From CAWBCR01 sp963787375 (GTDB taxonomy: Bacteria > Chloroflexota > Anaerolineae > Aggregatilineales > UBA3940), in the NCBI GenBank assembly GCA_963787375.1, contig CAWBCR010000017.1, positions 620,001 through 684,000 of the forward strand: a stretch of DNA of 64,000 nucleotides. Reading direction: 5' to 3'. The notes beneath the pieces were generated by a model. That model had not been told where the DNA came from. It did no database searches and was given only the letters and a program-made list of their open reading frames with translations. This document shows, in pieces, positions 55,540 to 63,318 of this stretch. The stretch's first letter is position 1. Each line of letters opens with the position of its first letter. Made by a program: the position numbers and the translations under genes.

Positions 55540-57300
55540 ATGAATAGTGACGACAAGATCCTCGAGGAGCCTGAAGCGACAGTACAGACTGCCGAGGATC
55601 GCCAGGAAAATACAGACGCCGGAACCGCTGAGGTGACCAGCCCGGTTGTCGAAGAGGTAGTCGCCGAAAATACTGTCGAAGCCGTGCCGGAGATGGTTGA
55701 GGAGCCGGAAGACACGGCATCATCCGTGGAGCCTGTGGACGAGGAGCCAGAAGACTCCGCGCCGCTCGCTGAGCCGACGGATGAGGAGTTGTTCCTGGCG
55801 GCGCTCAATGGCGATCTGCCCACGACCGCCGACGACGATTTCCTGTTCACGCCCCTGACGCGTGGCCAGATTATCAAGGGGACGGTCGCCAGCGTTTCCG
55901 ACAGTGAGATCCTTGTCGATATCGGGACGAAGTCCGAGGGGATTATCAGCGGGCGCGAGCGTGAATCGCTGGATTCGGACACCGTCAGCGCGCTGAAGAC
56001 GGGCGAAGAGGTCTTCGTATACGTCCTAACGCCGGAGGATCGCCACGGCCACACGCAGCTTTCGCTGCGGCGTGCGCTGGAGGAGCAGGATTGGCGCGAG
56101 GCCGAAGAGTACATGGAGTCGACCGAGGCTTACCGCAGCAACGTGGCCGGCTTTAACAAAGGTGGCCTGATTGTGCCGTTCGGCAAGGTGCGGGGGTTCG
56201 TGCCGGCGTCACAAATCAGCCAGGATCGCCGTCGCCGCAGCATCGGTGCCACGCCCGACGAGCGCTGGGCCGAGATGATTGGCGAAGACATCGTGGTCAA
56301 GGTCATCGAAGTGGACCGCCGCCGCAACCGCCTGATCCTCTCTGAACGGGCTGCCTCACGCGAGCAGCGGGCCGAGCGCCGCGCCGAGCTCCTTGAGTCG
56401 TTGGAGGTTGGGCAGATCCATGTCGGGCGCGTGATCAGTCTGGCCGATTTCGGCGCGTTTGTCGACCTTGGCGGTGCTGACGGCCTCATCCACCTGTCTG
56501 AGCTGTCGTGGAAGCACATCAACCATCCGCAGGAAGTCCTGAATGTGGGCGACGAGGTCGAGGTCGAGATCATCAACATCGACCGCGAGCGTCAGCGCAT
56601 CGGCCTCAGCCGCAAGAACTGCCTTGACGACCCGTGGGTCACGCTGTCGGGCAAGTATCACCCCGGCCAATTGGTGCAGGGGACGGTCACCAAGATGACC
56701 AAGTTCGGCGCGTTCGCCCGTCTGGTCGATCACCCTGAAATCGAGGGCCTGATCCACATCAGCGAGCTGTCCGAGCATCGCGTCAAGCACCCGCGCGAGG
56801 TGGTCGAAGAGGGCGAGGTGGTTACGCTGCGCATCCTGCGCATCGAGCCTGATAAGCGCCGCCTGGGCCTCAGCCTGAAGCGGGTCGACTTGGAAGAGTA
56901 CATGAATGAGGACTGGCACGACCTGGTCGAGTTGATTGACGAGGAACCGGGTGATGCCGCCGCCGAGCCGGAAATGGCCGAGGTGGTTGAAGTGGAGGCC
57001 GAGGAAGCCGCTGAGCCGGAAATGGTCGAGATGGTTGAAGTGGAGGCCGAGGAAGCCGCTGAACCTGAAATGGCCGAAGTGGTCGAAGTCGAAGTCGAGG
57101 AAGCTGCCGAGCCGGAAATGGTCGAGGTGGTCGAAGTCGAAGTCGAGGAAGCCGCCGAGCCGGAAATGGTCGAGGTGGTTGAAGTCGAAGTCGAGGAAGC
57201 CGCCGAGCCGGAAATGGTCGAGGTGGTCGAAGCTGAAGCCGAGATCGACGAAGACGCCGGGGCTGTAGACGAGGACGAAAGCGCGGAAGCAGCCGAATAA
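55540..57300 (+). CDS. rpsA: Ribosomal protein S1 with acidic repeat tail
   Basis: 586 aa. An acidic N-terminal extension (~1-100) precedes four S1 RNA-binding domains: FTPLTRGQIIKGTVASVSD (~107), the YRSNVAGFNKGGLIVPFGKV unit, VGQIHVGRVISLADFGAFVD, and PGQLVQGTVTKMTKFGAFAR. The last ~110 residues are a repeat of a 16-residue acidic unit (EPEMVEVVEVEVEEAA) in almost six copies. S1 helps mRNA binding at the 30S platform. The ATG at 55540 with AGGAG was chosen over an upstream open frame without homology. A terminator follows. Confidence 0.92.
   Translation: MNSDDKILEEPEATVQTAEDRQENTDAGTAEVTSPVVEEVVAENTVEAVPEMVEEPEDTASSVEPVDEEPEDSAPLAEPTDEELFLAALNGDLPTTADDDFLFTPLTRGQIIKGTVASVSDSEILVDIGTKSEGIISGRERESLDSDTVSALKTGEEVFVYVLTPEDRHGHTQLSLRRALEEQDWREAEEYMESTEAYRSNVAGFNKGGLIVPFGKVRGFVPASQISQDRRRRSIGATPDERWAEMIGEDIVVKVIEVDRRRNRLILSERAASREQRAERRAELLESLEVGQIHVGRVISLADFGAFVDLGGADGLIHLSELSWKHINHPQEVLNVGDEVEVEIINIDRERQRIGLSRKNCLDDPWVTLSGKYHPGQLVQGTVTKMTKFGAFARLVDHPEIEGLIHISELSEHRVKHPREVVEEGEVVTLRILRIEPDKRRLGLSLKRVDLEEYMNEDWHDLVELIDEEPGDAAAEPEMAEVVEVEAEEAAEPEMVEMVEVEAEEAAEPEMAEVVEVEVEEAAEPEMVEVVEVEVEEAAEPEMVEVVEVEVEEAAEPEMVEVVEAEAEIDEDAGAVDEDESAEAAE
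56965..57249 (+). repeat. 48-base in-frame tandem repeat in rpsA
   Basis: Six copies (last one partial) of a 48-base unit coding EPEM(A/V)E(V/M)VEVE(A/V)EEAA. Copies 4 and 5 encode identical 16-residue units, so recent duplication or slippage is likely. Confidence 0.85.
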
Positions 57301-57322
57301 GCTGCGCCTGATCTGGAACCTG

Positions 57323-57355
57323 AGAGCCGGCGGGGCCCCCTGCCGGCTCTTTTTA
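57323..57355 (+). terminator. Terminator after rpsA
   Basis: AGAGCCGGC (57323-57331) and GCCGGCTCT (57342-57350) enclosing GGGGCCCCCT, then TTTTT. Textbook rho-independent terminator. Confidence 0.92.
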
Positions 57356-57377
57356 ATCGGCTGCATGCCACAGAAAC

Positions 57378-57406
57378 AAACAGGCCGCCTATCAGGCGGC
57401 CTGTTT
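57378..57406 (-). terminator. Terminator after the DUF35 gene pair
   Basis: AAACAGGCCGCCT and its exact complement AGGCGGCCTGTTT (13-bp stem, loop ATC), with A/T-rich ends; on the minus strand followed by GTTTCTG. It ends the mevalonate-side minus-strand unit and may also act for the plus strand. Confidence 0.8.
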
Positions 57407-57431
57407 GTCGTAGAGGGTGGCAGGCTGTCTG

Positions 57432-57833
57432 CTACGCATCGGGGATCAACCTTGGACGGAACTTGTATCCGTACACGATCACCCCGGCATCGCCATCGGT
57501 CCGCAGCTTGCGTGTGACCATCTCGACGCGCATGCCGATCTCCGGCTCGGCGTCCAGGTCGGTAAGCTGCGCGGTGAGCATCGGCCCCTCGTCGAGCTTG
57601 ATCAGCGCGACGATGTACGGCTTCTGCTCTTCAAACCCTTCGGGGGCGTCGAGGACGGTGGTGTAGCTGAACACCGTCCCGGTCCCGGCGAAGGTAAACG
57701 CTTCCTGGGCGGGCTTGGCGCACACCGGGCACGCGTCTCGCGGTGGGAAGATGGCCGCACCACAGTGCGGGCACACCTCGCCGGTGAGCCGGTAGCGCTG
57801 TCCTGAAAGCCGCCAGTTCTGCGAAATATTCAT
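57432..57833 (-). CDS. DUF35 zinc-ribbon/OB-fold protein
   Basis: 133 aa. The N-terminal zinc ribbon has CPHCG and CPVCA (C-x2-C pairs), followed by an OB-fold (VFSYTTVLDAPEGF ... VIVYGYKFRP). In archaea a DUF35 protein bridges acetoacetyl-CoA thiolase and HMG-CoA synthase in one complex, channelling acetoacetyl-CoA (known from M. thermolithotrophicus). The location next to the thiolase and HMG-CoA synthase here fits that role. It is 13 bases downstream of a short second zinc-ribbon protein. Confidence 0.9.
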   Translation of the reverse strand: MNISQNWRLSGQRYRLTGEVCPHCGAAIFPPRDACPVCAKPAQEAFTFAGTGTVFSYTTVLDAPEGFEEQKPYIVALIKLDEGPMLTAQLTDLDAEPEIGMRVEMVTRKLRTDGDAGVIVYGYKFRPRLIPDA

Positions 57834-57846
57834 AGCTGCCTGCGGC

Positions 57847-58047
57847 CTACTTGTGCGACGGCTCTAGGCTTTGAGCCACATCGCGCTGGGCGCGCCTGCT
57901 GCCGAACGCGTAGCCCGCCGTAACGGGCTCGTGGCACGCGTCGCAGATCGGGCGCGGGGTGAAAAACGTCTTGCCGCAGTTTGAGCACACCGTGCCCACC
58001 AGCGCATAGCGCTGTTCTTTCATCCGCCAATGCCGTGGAATATCCAT
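57847..58047 (-). CDS. Short DUF35 N-terminal zinc-ribbon protein
   Basis: 66 aa. Begins WRMKEQRYALVGTVCSNCG and has a second CDAC pair, so a four-Cys zinc ribbon, paralogous to the first 45 residues of the neighbour, but without an OB-fold. It may be a truncated paralogue or a small partner. GAGGAGAGGG lies upstream of its ATG at 58047, supporting real expression. Its last ~15 residues (RAQRDVAQSLEPSHK) are unlike the family. Confidence 0.75.
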   Translation of the reverse strand: MDIPRHWRMKEQRYALVGTVCSNCGKTFFTPRPICDACHEPVTAGYAFGSRRAQRDVAQSLEPSHK

Positions 58048-58140
58048 ACCAGAAAATCCCTCTCCTCATTACATATTGGTTTGCCGGGTTTCGTGCAGCT
58101 CCCGCGCACTACTTATTGGTACGTATTATCGCCGGTTCTG

Positions 58141-58155
58141 GCTCTCAGAAGCTAC
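58141..58155 (-). promoter_or_regulatory. 15-base motif shared with the mvaA upstream region
   Basis: GTAGCTTCTGAGAGC on the minus strand, identical to 62527-62541. It lies in the 156-base gap upstream of the DUF35 pair. A candidate operator or promoter element of the pathway. Confidence 0.45.
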
Positions 58156-58203
58156 CAGTCATGCTGTCAAAACCTATCAGATACCGATCCGCGCCGTGCG
58201 GCG

Positions 58204-59379
58204 TCACTCCGCTACCTCGAAAATGTGGGTGATTGCCGTCCCGCCCATCCCGCCAAGGTTCTGCGCCATGCCGATCTTCGCACCGGGCACCTGGTTGTCG
58301 CCTGCCTGCCCGCGCAGTTGCAGCGTGACCTCAGCCGCCTGGTAGACGCCGGTCGCGCCGCCCGTGTGGCCGCGCGCTTTGAGCCCGCCAAACGTCGACA
58401 CGGGGATGCGCCCCTTCAGACCAATGCCCGCCTCGTCGGCCAGCCCGACGCCTTCCCCGCGCGCGGCGAAGCCGCACGCTTCCAGCGTCAGCGCTGCGAG
58501 GATGGTGAACGCGTCGTGCAGCTCAAACACGTCGACGTCAGCCGGGGTGACCTCGGCCTGATCGTAGGCGCGGCCAGCCGAAACGTTGGCCGCGCTGAGC
58601 GCCAGCGGGTCGGGCCGGTCGTGCACCGACAGCGTATCGGTAGCCACCGACGACGCACTGACCCGCACCGGGCGCGGGACCATGTCTTTGGCCCGCTCCG
58701 CGCTGGTCAGGATCAGCGCCGCCGCGCCGTCGCCCTCCGGAGCCGCATCGAACAGCCCGACTGGTGTCGCTACCGGCGGTGCAGCCTCGAACGCGCCGGG
58801 CCGCAGCCGGTTGCGATACATGGCGTTGGCGTTCAATGACCCGTTAAAGTGCGCGTTGATGCTGAACCCGGCGAACTGCCCCAGTTCCACGCCGTACTCA
58901 TGCATGTAGCGCCGCATCAGCAGCGCCGCCAGCGCGGTCGGCGTCGCGCCCTGTGCGCCCTCGTAATCGGCATCCAGCGTCGTCGCGATGGCCGCCAGCC
59001 GCGCGCTGCCCACCACGTCGGTGAACTTCTCGACACCCAGCACCATCGCCGTCTCGACCGCGCCGCTGCCCACCGCCAGGTAAGCCGCCCGCAGCGCCGC
59101 TCCGCCGGAGGCGTCGGCGGCTTCCACGCGCAGCCCCTCGATGCCCCGCATGCCCACAAAGTCGGCGATCAGCGCGCCCAGGTGCTCCTGGTGCGAAAGC
59201 TGCCCGCCCAGCATGTTGCCCACGTACAGCGCGTCGACACCCGCCAGGCCGCCCGCGTCCTGCAGCGCAGCCTGCGTAGCCGTGTAGGCCAGGTGCCGCA
59301 GCGATGTCTCCCAGTGTTCGGCGACGGGCGTCTGCCCCACGCCGATGATGCTTACGTCTCTCAACGATTTACCTCTCAT
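58204..59379 (-). CDS. Archaeal-type thiolase, catalytic Cys replaced
   Basis: 391 aa, thiolase fold of the archaeal acetoacetyl-CoA thiolase / SCP2-like family. The nucleophile segment should read EAACASGG; here it is VEAADASGGAALR, with Asp89 (codon GAC) in place of Cys. The second site is KARGHTGGATG (GHP-type His retained, Pro to Thr), and the third is AQNLGGMGGTAITHIF. It sits in the thiolase-DUF35-HMG-CoA synthase context. A TTG at 59364 (GAGAGG upstream) is an alternative start. Whether it still condenses acetyl-CoA is uncertain. Confidence 0.88.
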   Translation of the reverse strand: MRGKSLRDVSIIGVGQTPVAEHWETSLRHLAYTATQAALQDAGGLAGVDALYVGNMLGGQLSHQEHLGALIADFVGMRGIEGLRVEAADASGGAALRAAYLAVGSGAVETAMVLGVEKFTDVVGSARLAAIATTLDADYEGAQGATPTALAALLMRRYMHEYGVELGQFAGFSINAHFNGSLNANAMYRNRLRPGAFEAAPPVATPVGLFDAAPEGDGAAALILTSAERAKDMVPRPVRVSASSVATDTLSVHDRPDPLALSAANVSAGRAYDQAEVTPADVDVFELHDAFTILAALTLEACGFAARGEGVGLADEAGIGLKGRIPVSTFGGLKARGHTGGATGVYQAAEVTLQLRGQAGDNQVPGAKIGMAQNLGGMGGTAITHIFEVAE

Positions 59380-60063
59380 CTATTGCACGCACCCGCCTCT
59401 CGCGCTCAGCGCGTAATCACGCAGCTCTGGCGCGATCTGCGGATGGGAGGCCAGGAACGCGTCCACAATCTGTTCTACGTCATCCGGATAGCGTGCGTGC
59501 CAGTGGCCCAGCCCGTGCAGCGCGCCTTCGCGGCAGGCCGCCAATTCCAGGTCGAGCGTCCGGCGCATCACGTCCAGCATGACCGGGTCGAGCTGCCTGT
59601 GATCAGGGTCGTCGGGGTTGCCCAGGTACGGGAGGATGTCCCACCACATATAGCACGGCATGTTGATCGGGCTGACGTCTGCCGGGGTTGTCCAGTCGAG
59701 ATGCGACAGGTGCGGCGTGCACTTCACCGCGAACAGCTTTTCGTACAGGTCAAACATCGCGCCGGCGCACACCTTGCGCAGCGACAGCGACACGTTGGGG
59801 TCCGACAGCAGGATCATGAAATCCGACCCGCCATTGCTGGCCACGTGCCACAGCGCCTGCCCGATCTCTTCATCAAAGTAGTACGGCTCGAAGGCGGCCA
59901 GCGGGTCCTTAAACAGCCGGATCAGGTACTCCAGCGTCAGGTCAGGCACCGTCTGGTAATCCCATCGGTCGCCGTCAACAACCACCTGGTAGAACTGTTT
60001 GGCCGCCAGCACGATGTGGTCCACCCAGTCCTCGAACGACAGTTCTGTCAGTCGCCTGCCCAT
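59380..60063 (-). CDS. Unknown protein embedded in the mevalonate cluster
   Basis: 227 aa, soluble, mostly helical. Trp/His/Cys-rich motifs include WHVASNGGSDF, MPCYMWWDILPYLG and ACREGALHGLGHWHARYP. It ends GGCVQ. The GLGHWHARYPDD region suggests an alpha-helical repeat (HEAT-like) protein, but I cannot name a family. It is tightly packed between HMG-CoA synthase (5 bases) and thiolase (adjacent), so it is co-translated with both. A regulatory or assembly role is a guess from position. Confidence 0.8.
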   Translation of the reverse strand: MGRRLTELSFEDWVDHIVLAAKQFYQVVVDGDRWDYQTVPDLTLEYLIRLFKDPLAAFEPYYFDEEIGQALWHVASNGGSDFMILLSDPNVSLSLRKVCAGAMFDLYEKLFAVKCTPHLSHLDWTTPADVSPINMPCYMWWDILPYLGNPDDPDHRQLDPVMLDVMRRTLDLELAACREGALHGLGHWHARYPDDVEQIVDAFLASHPQIAPELRDYALSARGGCVQ

Positions 60064-60068
60064 CGTGC

Positions 60069-61151
60069 CTACTTGGTCAGCAGCTTGCCGCGATAGCGCG
60101 AGTACGTCGCGTAGTCGATCTCGGTGCGCCGGGCGATGTAGTCCTCGGTCTTCGGCGCGCGGCCCTGCCGCTCGGCGATCAGGTCGGTCGTGCGCAGCGC
60201 GATTGCGTCCGAGCCCGCCCCCGACCCGTACGACACCATCAGGATGCGGCTGCCCGGCATGGCGATATCCAGCACGGCACTCAGGCCCAGCAGCGCCGAG
60301 CCCGCGTACACGTTGCCCACGCGCTCGGCCAGCAGCCCGGCCTTGATCTGCTCGTCCTTGAAGCCCAGCATTTTGGCCGCGCGTTGCGGGAACTTGGCAT
60401 TGGGCTGGTGGAAAATCGCGTAGTCAAAGTCGCCCGGCTGCGCGCCGATCTCCTCCAGCATGGCCTGCGCCGCCGCGAGCGTGTGGCGGAAATAGGCCGG
60501 CTCCCCGGTGAAGCGGTCCCCGTGCGAGGGGTAGGTCTCATGTGCGCGCCGCCAGAAGTCGGGCGTGTCGGTCACGTACGAGTAGGTCGCCTCGAACACG
60601 GCCAGGCTGTCCTCGGCGGGGCCCAGCAGGTAGGCCGCGCCGCCGGCAGCGGCGGTGTATTCCAGCGCGTCGCCGGGCCGGCCCTGCGCGGTGTCCATGC
60701 CGATAGCCAGCGCGTAGTTCGCCATGCCGCTGCCCACAAAGCCGATGCAGGCCTGCATCGCCTCGCTGCCCGCCTTGCAGGCGAACTCCCAGTCGGCGGC
60801 CAGTGTGTTAGGCACCGCGCCGATGGCCTCGGCCACGATGGTCGAGGTCGGCTTGACGGCGTACGGGTGCGATTCGCTGCCCACCCACACCGCGCGGATC
60901 TGTGTCGGGTCGATCTGCGCGCGGGCCAGCGCGTTGCGCGCCGCCTCGATGGACATCGTCACCACGTCCTCGTCCAGCCCCGGCACCGACTTCTCGTCGA
61001 TGGGCGTGCCGCCCATGCCGCCGGTCCAGATGCGGGATACTTCCTCGGCAGGCAGCCGGTAGCGGGGCAGGTACGCCCCGTAGCCCGCAATGCCGACTTC
61101 ACGTGAGGGCTTCAGCAGCCTGCCGCCCGGTGTGTTTCCATTCAACCCCAT
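60069..61151 (-). CDS. Hydroxymethylglutaryl-CoA synthase (archaeal type)
   Basis: 360 aa, shorter than eukaryotic HMGCS and close to the archaeal form. It condenses acetyl-CoA with acetoacetyl-CoA. The N-terminus is VGIAGYGAYLPRYRL; the catalytic cysteine C125 is in EFACKAGSEAMQ; the active-site His is in IFHQPNAKFPQRAAK; GNVYAGSALLGL and SYGSGAGSDAIAL follow. AAGGAG lies ten bases before the ATG. It is 30 bases downstream of HMG-CoA reductase, so the two are co-transcribed. Confidence 0.94.
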   Translation of the reverse strand: MGLNGNTPGGRLLKPSREVGIAGYGAYLPRYRLPAEEVSRIWTGGMGGTPIDEKSVPGLDEDVVTMSIEAARNALARAQIDPTQIRAVWVGSESHPYAVKPTSTIVAEAIGAVPNTLAADWEFACKAGSEAMQACIGFVGSGMANYALAIGMDTAQGRPGDALEYTAAAGGAAYLLGPAEDSLAVFEATYSYVTDTPDFWRRAHETYPSHGDRFTGEPAYFRHTLAAAQAMLEEIGAQPGDFDYAIFHQPNAKFPQRAAKMLGFKDEQIKAGLLAERVGNVYAGSALLGLSAVLDIAMPGSRILMVSYGSGAGSDAIALRTTDLIAERQGRAPKTEDYIARRTEIDYATYSRYRGKLLTK

Positions 61152-61181
61152 GTCTTTGCGTCTCCTTGAATTGCCCTGCGC

Positions 61182-62453
61182 TCAGGCGTCGAGCAGGCTC
61201 TGGGCGTAGGCCAGCGTGATCTGCCCATCGGCCAGCATGCGCTGCACGATGCGCTCCACTGCGTCGCCGGTTGCCCCGGCGCTGATCGCGATCTGCCGGG
61301 CGTGCAGCGCCATATGACCCTTCTGAATGCCTTCTGTCGCCAGCGCGCGCAGCGCGGCCAGGTTCTGCGCCAGCCCCACGGCGGCGATGACCTCGGCCAG
61401 CTCGCGGGCGCTGTGGACGTCGAGGATCTTCAGTGCGACCTGTGCCAGCGGGTGGGCGTGCGTCGTGCCGCCCACAATCCCGACCGCCATCGGCAGCTCG
61501 ATAGCTCCATTTAAGTTGCCGTCCGCGTCCTCGCCCCACGTCGTCAGCGACGTGTAGCGCCCGGATCGGGCGGCGTAGGCGTGCGCCCCGGCTTCGATGG
61601 CCCGCCAGTCATTGCCGGTGGCGATCACCACCGGGTCGATGCCGTTCATCACGCCCTTGTTGTGTGTCGCCGCGCGGTACGGGTCGGCGGCGGCGAAGGC
61701 CCACGCCTCGACGATGCCGTGCACCACGTCCGCCCCGGCGTACTCGCCGAACGCCAGCGCGTCGGCGGCGATGCGGCACTCGGCGCGGGCCGTGCGCCGG
61801 TCGGCCAGGTTCGACAGGATGCGCAGCCCCGCCCGCCCGCCGCTGATCTGCTCCAGCGGCTCGGCTAGGTCCTCGCAGGCCGTGTTGACCATGTTCGCGC
61901 CCATCGCGTCGCGGCAGTCGAAGATCAGGTGCACGATCAACATGGGGCCGGCTGGCGTATCGGGCAGCGGGCGCACCACGATGTCGCGTGGGCCGCCGCC
62001 CAGGTCGACGACCACCTTGTCGCAGCACGCGGCGCGCGCCAGCAGTTCGTCTTTGTGCGCCAGGATGGCGTCCGCCGCCGCGTCGAGGTCGCCAATGTCG
62101 AGCAGTTGGATCTGCCCGATCATCTCCGGCTCGCTGCTCGTGGTGCGGAAGCCGCCCCCGGCGCGCGCCAGCTTGGCCATGAAGCTCGCCCCGGCCACCA
62201 CCGACGGCTCCTCGATGACCATCGGCACCAGCACGTCGCGCCCGTTGACCTGGAAGTTCGCCGCGATGCCCAGTGGCAGCCCGTACACGCCGGCCACGTT
62301 CTCGATCAGCTTGTCGGCCAGCTCCGGGCTGAGGCCGCCCGACGCCAGCGCCGCCAGATCCACGGCGGTCAGGCTGGCGCGCTCGGCCAGCATCGCGGCC
62401 CGCTCATCGACGGGCAGCTTGTAAAATCCGGGCAAACGCGAGTTCTCGGTCAT
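61182..62453 (-). CDS. mvaA: HMG-CoA reductase, class II
   Basis: 423 aa. Reduces HMG-CoA to mevalonate with NAD(P)H. Class II hallmarks: IENVAGVYGLPLGIAANFQ, the catalytic Lys/Asp segment ATHNKGVMNGIDPV, DAMGANMVN, and GGTTHAHPLAQVAL. The C-terminal helical flap ends ITLAYAQSLLDA. The start ATG at 62453 was chosen over an upstream in-frame ATG because MTENSRLPGFYKL matches the family start. It heads the transcript mvaA - HMG-CoA synthase - unknown - thiolase and has a leader with a hairpin and a shared motif. Confidence 0.95.
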   Translation of the reverse strand: MTENSRLPGFYKLPVDERAAMLAERASLTAVDLAALASGGLSPELADKLIENVAGVYGLPLGIAANFQVNGRDVLVPMVIEEPSVVAGASFMAKLARAGGGFRTTSSEPEMIGQIQLLDIGDLDAAADAILAHKDELLARAACCDKVVVDLGGGPRDIVVRPLPDTPAGPMLIVHLIFDCRDAMGANMVNTACEDLAEPLEQISGGRAGLRILSNLADRRTARAECRIAADALAFGEYAGADVVHGIVEAWAFAAADPYRAATHNKGVMNGIDPVVIATGNDWRAIEAGAHAYAARSGRYTSLTTWGEDADGNLNGAIELPMAVGIVGGTTHAHPLAQVALKILDVHSARELAEVIAAVGLAQNLAALRALATEGIQKGHMALHARQIAISAGATGDAVERIVQRMLADGQITLAYAQSLLDA

Positions 62454-62474
62454 GATCCCTTTACACCTAAACAA

Positions 62475-62496
62475 ATGCCCACAATCGTGTGGGCAT
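62475..62496 (-). promoter_or_regulatory. Hairpin in the mvaA leader
   Basis: ATGCCCACA (62475-62483) and TGTGGGCAT (62488-62496), a 9-bp stem with a 4-base loop, about 20 bases before the mvaA ATG. No T run, so it is not an ordinary terminator. Confidence 0.45.
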
Positions 62497-62526
62497 CATC
62501 ATACTAATAGCGATTGTCTATCAAAA

Positions 62527-62541
62527 GCTCTCAGAAGCTAC
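62527..62541 (-). promoter_or_regulatory. 15-base motif shared with the DUF35 upstream region
   Basis: GTAGCTTCTGAGAGC on the minus strand, ~75 bases before the mvaA ATG; identical copy at 58141-58155. Confidence 0.45.
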
Positions 62542-62560
62542 TGCCTTGCTTTTAAATCCC

Positions 62561-63226
62561 CTATAGCGCGTTATTGAGCCACGTGATCTCGGCGTCCGGC
62601 ACGTGGCCCGTACGCCACGCCTGGCAGCGCTCGGCCAGATAGCGGGCCGCTTCGTAATAGTCGGGCTCCTTCCGACGGCGAACCTCGTAGTCGACGTATG
62701 GTCCCAGCCTAGCCCACACTTTGACCACGAACGGGCTGACCCACTTGATGATGGCCTCGCTGGAGATCAGGTCTTCCTGCAGCATGAACCCCAGCCGGTC
62801 GAAGGAGTTGAGCACCAGCTTGACATAGCGCCGTCCCTCGTCGCTGAGCGAGTCGACACCCTTCTCAGGATCGTCAGGGAGACGCTGGTAAATCCAGCGG
62901 CGGGCGTCGATGTTCTCGTCCGACATCATCTGCTCGAAGATGGTGTTATAGGCTTCCAGGTTGCTGGCGGCGATCTCCCGTTCGCGGCTGTCGTTGGCCT
63001 CGACAAGCTGGGCCAGCGCCACGACGCCGCCGCCGATGATGGTCGCCAGCGTGGCGGCGGTCGAGAGCAATTCCAGCGCGGGCCAGAAGTCCGCGCTGAC
63101 ACCCACCAGGTGCAGCGCCGCCCACCCGGCGGCGAACAGGGCGGTCCACACCACGAGGAATCCGAGGCCAATCAGCCCGGCAATGCCGACAATCCGTCCC
63201 GGCGACAGGTCTTCAAGGCGGCGCAT
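62561..63226 (-). CDS. DUF4760-like membrane protein
   Basis: 221 aa. Two transmembrane helices (~12-38 and ~46-72), then a cytoplasmic helical domain with MSDENIDARRWIYQRLPDDP and RYVKLVLNSFDRLGFML, which resembles DUF4760. Function unknown. It lies upstream of the mvaA unit on the same strand, but the ~107-base gap with regulatory elements suggests separate transcription. GAGAGAGC-type sequence precedes the ATG. Confidence 0.8.
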   Translation of the reverse strand: MRRLEDLSPGRIVGIAGLIGLGFLVVWTALFAAGWAALHLVGVSADFWPALELLSTAATLATIIGGGVVALAQLVEANDSREREIAASNLEAYNTIFEQMMSDENIDARRWIYQRLPDDPEKGVDSLSDEGRRYVKLVLNSFDRLGFMLQEDLISSEAIIKWVSPFVVKVWARLGPYVDYEVRRRKEPDYYEAARYLAERCQAWRTGHVPDAEITWLNNAL

Positions 63227-63318
63227 AGCTCTCTCCTTCGCTTGCGTGTGGCGGGTCAGACCTTATTGTACACGTTTCTGCGCTGGGCGTTTCACCGAGA
63301 AGGCTTTCGGTTGAACAC

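Noticed and set aside
56965..57249. CRISPR-like array
   Set aside because: Repeat units are contiguous, in frame and coding; there are no spacers.
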